In this document: positions 24,827 to 64,000 of the stretch, one piece after another | Layout: each line of letters opens with the position of its first letter | Position numbering within the stretch: position 1 is the stretch's first letter | Source: Berghia stephanieae | Taxonomy: Eukaryota > Mollusca > Gastropoda > Nudibranchia > Aeolidiidae | Reading direction: 5' to 3' | Assembly: GCA_034508935.3 (NCBI GenBank) | Contig: CM067443.1 | Span: 101,690,590-101,754,589, forward strand | DNA: 64,000 nt | Notes under the pieces: model-generated | Told to the model about the DNA's origin: nothing | The model's input: only the letters and a program-made list of their open reading frames with translations | Database searches by the model: none | Made by a program: the position numbers and the translations under genes

Positions 24827-25251
24827 AAATGGGATAGTAAAAAGCTGTAGAATTACAATTAAAGCATCCAAGAAAAGGTAAGACAAAGGGGAATGGTTCA
24901 AATAGGAAATAGGTGTAGTTTCCAAGAGCACACTACCATCAAAGTACTTAGAGATCACCTAATAGTCTCACACAGACACCAGCACAAGATTCCAGTAAGA
25001 GGAATACACTCAAATGTTTATATTATACATTCCAAATAACAAATATAATAATAAATAACAGAGAGATCATTTACAAGGAAAAAAATATAATCTCCCAAAA
25101 CAATAACCATACATTTGACTATTTCCCTCCCAGCCAAGGTCTCCGGCCAGGACCAGGACAAAACATAAAGCAAGTTGGAAAACATATAGGAGGATAGATG
25201 ACACAGCAAGCACCTCCCTACCCACTATGGGAGGTCAGGAACCCCACCCAG
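24827..25251 (-). mobile_element. R530 copy in tandem with the previous one
   Basis: It starts at AAAATGGGATAGTAAAAAGC directly after the CCCACCCAG of its neighbour, so the poly-A side is missing. This looks like tandem duplication or insertion at the same point. Confidence 0.8.
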
Positions 25252-25619
25252 GACATGCACTTGAAAGAATTCAAGAAAAACTGCCACAAAGAGGACGAGT
25301 TCAAACAAGGACCAGAGGCAGGCCCAACAACAACTGATCCACATGTCCAGTCTAAGGCCATCGTAGAGCAGGGGCAGACTAAACCCATAATCCTATGAAT
25401 CTGCACGACTGATATAAATGCAGTTTGGTCACTATGCAAAATGGAGCACCACACACTGGTTGTGTAATTTGTGCGCATATGTGTAGTGGCTAACAGCTGG
25501 ATCAACACACTGGTTGTGTGGACTTGTGCGAATATGTGTAGTGGCTAACTGCATTCGTAGGATTGACAGTCCTGCAAATTCGTATAATTATGCATCAAGT
25601 CTGTTCTTGCTAAAATGCA

Positions 25620-26340
25620 TACAAAAGACCTCAGCAAAGAGATTCATTCAAATGGTTACAAGATAGATCCAAACATTACTTACGAAATCATAACATAATA
25701 AATGGAGATGATCTCTAAGGAAAAAAAATATAATCTTTCTTGAGAATATACATTAATCTGATTCTCTGACACCACAAAAAGATGCAACACAGGGCCCAGC
25801 CAAAACCAAATGTCCTCATTCCATTAACACAAAACACCCAGCCAAAACCAAATGTCCCCATTCCATTAACACAAAACACCCAGCCAAAACCAAATGTCCC
25901 CATTCCATTAACACAAAACACCCAGCCAAAACCAAATGTCCTCATTCCATTAACACAAAACACCCAGCCAAAACCAAATGTCCCCATTCCATTAACACAA
26001 AACACCCAGCCAAAACCAAATGTCCTCATTCCATTAACACAAAACACCCAGCCAAAACCAAATGTCCCATTCCATTAACACAAAACACCCAGCCAAAACC
26101 AAATGTCCCCATTCCATTAACACAAAACACCCAGCCAAAACCAAATGTCCTCATTCCATTAACACAAAACACCCAGCCAAAACCAAATGTCCCCATTCCA
26201 TTAACACAAAACACCCAGCCAAAACCAAATGTCCTCATTCCATTAACACAAAACAAAACTAAACCTCCATGGACGGTGTAAAAAGATAGGAGAATAGAGA
26301 GCACATCAAGTGACCTTCACAAGAATTCATGAGCCCGTGT
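25620..26340 (-). mobile_element. R530-related element with an internal 42-bp minisatellite
   Basis: R530 blocks are recognisable on the left (GAGATGATCTCTAAGGAAAA) and right (AGATAGGAGAATAGAGAGCAC). The segment normally reading ACAAAACCAAGTAATCTCAT has expanded into the array at 25797-26255. Confidence 0.7.
25797..26255. repeat. 42-bp minisatellite derived from R530
   Basis: About 11 units of CAGCCAAAACCAAATGTCC plus TCATTCCATTAACACAAAAC. The source is the neighbouring R530 segment GGACAAAACCAAGTAATCTC ATTCCAAGACAAAG. Confidence 0.9.
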
Positions 26341-26372
26341 CTAGCTAGAAAAATAAATAGAATAAAAGCACT

Positions 26373-26631
26373 CTGTTTTGTTTGGTTTTAAGGGTTATAC
26401 AGCGCTTACAACAGATTTAGGTCATTTCAGCACCAATAAAAAGGAAGAAAATGGGATAGTAAAAATAAATCTTGACTTGCAGTTAAACGCACCCAAGAAA
26501 AAGTAAGACAAAGGTGAACTGGTTCAAAAAGGGAAGTGGAACGAGTAAATTCCAAGTGCATATTATTGATAAACTTAGTTTGAGATGACATAAAAGGAAA
26601 ACTCAAATATTTACAAAATATATTCAGAACA
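26373..26631 (-). mobile_element. R530 poly-A-side fragment, diverged
   Basis: It starts GGTTTTAAGGGTTATACAGC and breaks off after AACTCAAATATTTACAAAAT. Confidence 0.75.
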
Positions 26632-27399
26632 AAACGGCCCATGCGACACTATGACTATCAGAGGATTTCAGCGCAGGACGACAAGCCCAGTTCTTGCCTA
26701 CATACAATACCCTGAGCAATGTCTCTACATTACGAAAACAGCCCAGTTCTTGCCTACATACTGAACAATGTCCCTGCGTTACGACGACAATTCATTTCAT
26801 TGTTACGGTTACACTTTTGAATGCATTTTCTCAATTTTACAACGTCCGGCCACACAAATTCCAATTACTTTGGTTTCAATCAAAAAGTGGAATGAAATAA
26901 AAACCGATATGCTCAGAAATAAATCCCTTATAACACATAACTATTCATTTACAAATCCCCCAGTATTTTTCTGGCATGGACCCTCACACGATACACACAT
27001 TCACATAACCATCCATATATATATATATATATATAATACACATAAACATTTTACAGTTATTATAGGTTAGATTATTCAGCTATATTTTCACCTGACTCAC
27101 AATATCTCAAGCAAAATAACTTAAATTAATAATAATAATATTAATAAATTAAACAATTTAACATTCATCATTGTCAAATTCCATAGCATAAAATTAGAAT
27201 TACACCAATGCATAAATCGTAGACTATCATAAAACATATTCACAATTGCTGCCTCTGTGAAATATACAACGGATACAACTTGAAATATATTATGTGTGTC
27301 CTGGGAATAGAACATCATAGAAATAGTGGGTGAGGCCATAGGCAATAAAAAAGACAAGACTTTTATCTTTCTAACCACTATTACAGAATGCTATTGATA

Positions 27400-27404
<5 letters not shown>

Positions 27405-27493
<89 letters not shown>
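27405..27493. repeat. TA microsatellite
   Basis: About 44 TA units. Another TA run lies at 7022-7062. Confidence 0.95.
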
Positions 27494-27611
27494 GCTGACA
27501 GTAGATGTTTGTATTATGGATCATCCCATCATGCAATGCCTCGGCAAACAGCAGCAAACAATACCTCGCGAAGGGAGTCACTTACAAATATTTTCTATGA
27601 TAGCAATCCTT

Positions 27612-27885
27612 GAGAATCATGAGGCCAATAGAGCCAGAGTTTATCTCAGCTTCTGAAATGTTATTCAGAGAGTAAAAATTTCTCTGCGCCATTTGGATAG
27701 GATGCTGCTTTATCACATAGTACTTTCTGATCTCTGTAAGACCTCTCACAAACCCAGCTCAGCTCTTCAATCACTTCTGGGTCAATAACAAAAAATTTGG
27801 ACGACATCAGCCAGAGACTGATAGCAGCCCTTTTGATTGTGGGACAACAGTGATCCTAACAATTTACTGGGCTCCTCGGTTTAAT
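27612..27885 (-). mobile_element. SINE family B, diverged copy
   Basis: The same body as 17526-17812 (compare CCATTTGGATAGGATGCTG and TCAATCACTTCTGGGT), with a degenerate tRNA head at the high-coordinate end. Confidence 0.65.
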
Positions 27886-27889
27886 TTGT

Positions 27890-29175
27890 TCCCTAATGCT
27901 TTTAGAATAATATTTGTTTATTGACAAAATAGCGGTAGACAAAGTTAATCAATTGTCAATCCAGGGGTCGAACATTCTGTCAAACTTGTCAGATAGCTAC
28001 AATCCCCAAGTAAACTATGTACCAGATTCTGGAGAAAAAAACATTAAAATAATTTGGGCCAGAAAACTTGCCCTTCAAATATTATTCGATTGAAATGACC
28101 AAAGGGACTTTAATGGTTTGAGAGTATTTGACAAGGTGAAGGTCATCTTAACCGTTCAAAATTTGAAGGACTAGTTTTCTGGCCAAAAAAAATTAATGCG
28201 TTTTTAAAAAAGAGTATGGCCAATGGCAGTAAAGACAAAAGCTTTGATGATGGCGACAATGGTAGTTGTGTAGTAGGGCTAGTGGTTGGTTTTAGGATAT
28301 TCACGATACGGAGGAAGATGATGATATTTTGGATGATGATGACGATGATAATGTTGATTATGATGGATAATAGGACATGCTGGACCAAATATGAAAAACT
28401 TGATTACAGATACTAGAAAAAAATTTAAACCCCCCCCCCCCCCCCAGTCCTATGACCAGGGTAACATGAACTTCAGCATTTATCAACCTAATTTTTTTTG
28501 CTACTGAAAATTGAAGTACTTTGGATAATTCCTTTTCTCTTATTTAAATAGTTGAATATTCACCCTGGCACATGAAAGAACATCAAGAATTGGTTTCATA
28601 AAGTATCGGTTCCGTTATTAGATAATTAATTGTTTTTCTTGTATCGGCAATGACTCTTCTGACTGAAAATATCGTGTCCACAATATCAACACTTTATTCC
28701 AAACAAAACCAATCCCAAAATGCAATGTAATCTTAAAAATTGGATGAGTTGAAACTGATAAAAAAAAAGGTTAGATCAGGTTTAATATAACTAACAACCT
28801 GAATCCATACATCATATCATACAACTTACGACATCTCACATTTCCATAGTTAAAGACACTATTTCTCCTCAATAAATGCAGACGAACTTTTCCCAATCTG
28901 AACTTCAATTTAAATTTCAAATGGAGATAAATCACAACAGACTGGGATTGAGGGCCTCAGACCTGGTTTCTTGATGTTTGAGTGTGTGTGTGTGTTAATT
29001 AGTTATACTAGGTACATTTATTTTCTCTCTCTCTCTTAATAAGTTTTTTAGTTTGGCTGTTTTATTTAAATCTCTGTTGAGAAATGATGACAAATGTATA
29101 AAATTATTTTTGACAAACCGCGTTCGAGTTTTCATCAATTTTCATGTCTTGAATACTGACAAATGATCCAATAAC
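27890..29175. other. No gene seen
   Basis: Unique sequence with a GAT-rich patch at 28300-28370, a poly-C tract at 28431 and short CT/GT runs near 28985-29035. Confidence 0.4.
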
Positions 29176-29179
29176 AGAC

Positions 29180-29835
29180 ATTGGCACCAAAAACAATAGC
29201 AGAATTTGTTACTAAAAGACTTGCCTATTTATTGACATTGGCACCAAAAACAATAGCAGAATTTGTTTCTAAAAGACTTGCCTATTTATTGACATTGGCA
29301 CCAATAACAATAGCAGAATTTGTTTCTAAAAGACTTGCCATTTATTGACATTGGCACCAATAACAATAGCAGAATTTGTTTCTAAAAGACTTGCCCATTT
29401 ATTGACATTGGCACCAATAACAATAGCAGAATTTGTTTCTAAAAGACTTGCCTATTTATTGATATTGGCACCAATAACAATAGCAGAATTTGTCTCTAAA
29501 AGACTTGCCTATTTATTGATATTGGCACCAATAACAATAGCAGAATTTGTTTCTAAAAGACTTGCCTATTTATTGATATTGGCACCAATAACAATAGCAG
29601 AATTTGTTTCTAAAAGACTTGCCTATTTATTGATATTGGCACCAATAACAATAGCAGAATTTGTTTCTAAAAGACTTGCCTATCTATTGATATTGGCACC
29701 AATAACAATAGCAGAATTTGTTTCTAAAAGACTTGCCTATTTATTGATATTGGCACCAATAACAATAGCAGAATTTGTTTCTAAAAGACTTGCCTATTTA
29801 TTGATATTGGCACCAATAACAATAGCAGAAGTAGC
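29180..29835. repeat. 57-bp minisatellite (about 11.5 units) 400 bp beyond the MAU2 stop, with serial poly(A) signals
   Basis: The unit reads LAPITIAEFVSKRLAYLLI in one plus frame. On the minus strand nearly every unit contains AATAAA (from TTTATT on the plus strand); the unit near 29683 has lost it. No AATAAA lies between the MAU2 stop (30238) and the array on the gene's strand, so its first available canonical poly(A) signal is probably inside this array. The array is open on the plus strand for 194 codons, but this follows from unit length and is not evidence of a gene. Confidence 0.85.
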
Positions 29836-30237
29836 TCTTTCAAGTCTTGCCAATTCATTGACACAGTCATCAACTACTGTAGATATATGGAGTGACAGAG
29901 TCCCTGACTACCATATCCAACTTTACTAGATTTTAACTATTTCAACCCTTCATTGACTAATACTAATAATACTTTTAGAAAAACGCCATGTGCATTCTAA
30001 CCTTGACAAGCTTGACACCATTTTGGGTTAGAACCAAACACTATTTACAACTTGTTGAGGTTTGCTTTCTGGACTGACAAGGTTTCCACAAACATTCAGT
30101 TGGATTGTCAACACCTGATATCTACGGAGTTTCTACAGCTACAAGTACTCGTCAGTGACTGCTTAAACTTTGTGTTGAATCATTTGTAACTCTTGTATAG
30201 CAGACGACATATAGTTGGTTGGGAGGGTGTGGCCTGA

Positions 30238-61712
<31,475 letters not shown>

Positions 61713-61720
61713 TTTCTTTA

Positions 61721-61739
61721 TTTTGAGATTATCTCAAAA
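61721..61739 (-). promoter_or_regulatory. Perfect 19-bp palindrome just before the MAU2 start codon
   Basis: TTTTGAGATTATCTCAAAA is a 9+1+9 inverted repeat ending nine bases before the ATG. It would fold as a small hairpin in the 5' leader or act as a dimeric protein site. The function is not known. Confidence 0.5.
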
Positions 61740-62084
61740 CATTTCGTGAAAATAGTTGTTCATTTTTTCGTGTGGAGTGAGCAATGGAATACTATTTCCA
61801 GACAATAGTTTCACCGATACCTTCGTCACATCATGATTATCGCGTTGCCATTCATAAAAGAGAATTTTAAAAAATATTGTTTTAAAATCTTGAGCTTTTT
61901 AGCCCAAAAAGAGGGCAATATCTATTTAATCTGTACAGATTGTTTTATAAATGAGTCTTTATAAAGGGACTCAGCAGCACAGAACAAGTAGGACGAAACA
62001 AGAACAAAAGGCTTAAGATTCGTTATTACATTATTTTATTACAAAGACCAGAGGTACTCATTTTACACGAAAATCACCCGAGAG

Positions 62085-62381
62085 CTTTATATAGCGCAAT
62101 ATCCACTAAATGTGCTCAAAGCGCTTTACAATGAGTCCCTGGTCAACAGCAACATTTAACATGTAGGACGGGACATGCCGCCTGTTAGGCGATATTACAA
62201 TTTTTTCGGACAAAGACAACGCTGTTAACGGCCAGGTACTCAGTTTACACCTGAGTACGGTAAGAGAATGTGAGTAAAGAGCCTTTTCCAAGGAGTCAAC
62301 TATGCGCCGAACGCGAGGCTCGAACCCAAGACCTTCCGATCCGAAAGCGAGTGTCATACCACTAGACCACATAGCCGCACG
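62085..62381 (-). mobile_element. SINE family A in the MAU2 5' flank
   Basis: A near full-length minus-strand copy, about 370 bp upstream of the MAU2 ATG. Its head ends CCACATAGCCGCAC on the plus strand. Confidence 0.9.
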
Positions 62382-62562
62382 GTGGCATAATATGACCATG
62401 TACCTAGATATGGTGAAAGCGGTCGATCACGTGACATCTGAAGGGATGGTCTACAAACGTGCTGCCAAATTATTCACCTGAACTGGGGAACAGACTTGAC
62501 TATGACCATGTCAAGAAAAGATACAGCAGAATGGGAGAAGATACGTTTTGCTTACTCAAAAC

Positions 62563-62641
62563 GCTAGACTGCTCCCGGGATCGATCTCCGTCCCTTTGAT
62601 TGTGAAGCGGATGCTCTACCAACTGAGCTATCGGGACCCCC
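62563..62641 (-). mobile_element. tRNA-like sequence (SINE head or tRNA pseudogene)
   Basis: On the minus strand, GTCCCGATAGCTCAGTTGG then TAGAGCATCCG and GAGATCGATCCCGGG give good D and T arms. The acceptor ends pair poorly and the anticodon arm is irregular. It resembles the head of SINE family B, so I do not call a tRNA gene. Confidence 0.5.
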
Positions 62642-63194
62642 ACCCAGGCCTGTTGGTCTCATGTCACAGTCTACAAAGATTGTTGTTGTGTTCATTTCTA
62701 TTGGTCTCATGTCACAGTCTACAAAGATTGTTGTTGTGTTCATTTCAGACGTTGATTATACGAGTAGTTCCTGATTGTGTCATTCTCGTTTTTGCATGCT
62801 TGTCATGATGGTGTCGAATTACCCAAAATGGTGAATAATAAAGGGAAAAAATGGAATTTATGAAGTATTGTTCTTTTCTTAAATGTTATTTGTATAGAAT
62901 CCAAGTGTGAATGGCTGTGGGTTATTTGTATTCTGTTTGTGTGATCACCTCATCAATCCAAACTTAATGACAAGAAACTGAAAATGTTGGGTGTGGAATC
63001 CCTCCCCCCCCCCCCCCCCCCCCACACACACACACCTTGCCCTAGTCCTACACGTCGGTCTAACTCAATTTGTGACCCACCATTTCAAGACGTTATCATG
63101 TCGGAACGACTGAGACGTCGACAAGTCAATTTAGAATCAAAATCACAAGAAATACAAACTTTGAGCGTTTTCCAAAGAAGATAGAACGAAAATG

Positions 63195-63370
63195 ACGTCA
63201 CTCAGGTCTTTGTTATTGTTTTTTGCCATCCATGTTATGAGTAATTCTCACTAAACTGTATTAACCAGACTATAAATGTTCATGGTTACACATAGTTTTG
63301 TGTGTTGGCCCGTTATACTTCCGGATGGTAATATTGTGAACTTCTTAACCAAGCGCATACTATCTATAGA
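63195..63370 (+). mobile_element. FB3 repeat unit, single arm
   Basis: It carries ATGACGTCACTCAGGTCTTT, GTTACACATAGTTTTGTGTG and TTATACTTCCGGATGGTAAT. The next ~230 bp (63371-63600) hold a more diverged unit. Confidence 0.75.
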
Positions 63371-63604
63371 AGGAACGAGGTTGACGGCACTCAGCTCTTT
63401 GTTATTGTTTTTAGACATCCATTTTGATGATGAGTTCTCACTAGATTGGATGTGTAGCCTTGCGTGGTTGTTGCCCGATTGATTGAATTTAGTGAGAACT
63501 ATTCATAAAAATGGCAGTCAGGCTAAAAACAATAAGAAAGTGCTGAGTTATGTCAAACTATGTCCTTCTTTTAATGTTCTCATAGTTTTGTGTGTTGGTA
63601 GCTT

Positions 63605-64000
63605 CTATAGGTAGTGTGCAGATGACGTCATTCAGGTCTTTGTTATTGTTTTTTGACTCCGCGTTTATGAGTAATGCTCATTGAACTGTATTAACCGGAC
63701 TATAAACGTTCATGGATACACACAGTTTTGTGCGTTGGTCCGTTATACTTCCGGATGGCAATGTTATGGGCTTCTTAGCCAAGCGCATACTTCTTAGCCA
63801 AGCACATACTATCTATAGATAGTATGCAAGAAGCTCATAACATTGCCATCCGGAAGTATAACGGACCAACACACAAAACGGTGTGTATCCTTGAACGTTT
63901 AGAGTCAGGTTAATACAATTCAGTGAGCATTACTCATAAACGTGGATGGCAAAAAAACAATAACAAAGACCTGAGCGACGTCATCTTCGAACTATCTATA
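63605..64000. mobile_element. FB3 foldback element, cut by the window edge
   Basis: The two arms meet at ACTATCTATAGATAGT (around 63815) and mirror each other over about 190 bp (CGTTATACTTCCGGATGGCA against its complement). Confidence 0.85.

Noticed and set aside
25797-26255. Regular repeat spacing suggesting a CRISPR array
   Set aside because: The units are directly adjacent with no unique spacers and the context is eukaryotic. The same holds for the arrays at 49.6, 51.9 and 53.6 kb.
26694-27070. Small plus-strand frames of 68 and 100 residues
   Set aside because: No recognisable motif, no splice or start support, and overlapping frames in AT-rich DNA.
29345-29929. 194-residue frame of repeated LAPITIAEFVSKRLAYLL
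   Set aside because: Unit length is 57 bp, so any stop-free unit stays open. No start context, no similarity, and it lies antisense to the MAU2 3' region.

Overview
The window is animal nuclear DNA: intron-rich genes in a matrix of retroposons, foldback and MITE-like DNA elements, minisatellites and microsatellites. Two protein-coding genes can be read exon by exon, both on the minus strand. Protein similarity recalled from memory and the repeat landscape (tRNA-derived SINEs, CR1/L2-like LINEs, very long AAT/GA/TA arrays, many poly-G/poly-C tracts) suggest a mollusc or another lophotrochozoan. That is inference; no species is claimed.

Gene 1 (19593 down to 11357) is a seven-exon tetraspanin of 289 residues. 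Its large extracellular loop has eight cysteines, so it belongs to the TspanC8 group (Tspan5/10/14/15/17/33), known in other animals as ADAM10 partners. It most resembles Tspan33. Gene 2 (61712 down to 30238) is MAU2/SCC4, the TPR-like partner of NIPBL in the cohesin loader. I place 18 exons, including an 18-nt microexon, giving about 593 residues. Exon 17 needs one base more than the sequence shows to stay in frame.

Layout: 1-11356 is 3' of the tetraspanin and holds R530 retroposon fragments, a foldback element, microsatellites and a LINE 3' piece. 11357-19593 is the tetraspanin, with two SINEs in opposite orientation in one intron. 19594-30237 is intergenic: GA/TA/ATT arrays, more R530 copies, and three minisatellites. 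30238-61712 is MAU2, with introns full of SINEs, a LINE, MITEs, a foldback, a 1.35-kb TIR element and four minisatellites. 61713-64000 is the MAU2 5' flank, a SINE and a foldback repeat family that runs off the window.

The most notable structure is how tandem repeats meet MAU2 splice sites. One array duplicates the exon-3 donor 11 times. Another triplicates the exon-17 acceptor in frame. A third fills most of intron 5-4 with donor-like motifs. A fourth, just past the stop codon, carries about ten AATAAA signals on the gene's strand. The dominant interspersed repeat (labelled R530 here) is a poly-A-tailed retroposon with 12-bp target duplications, and every copy points the same way as the two genes. 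No virus-derived element, CRISPR array, rRNA or convincing functional tRNA gene was seen.
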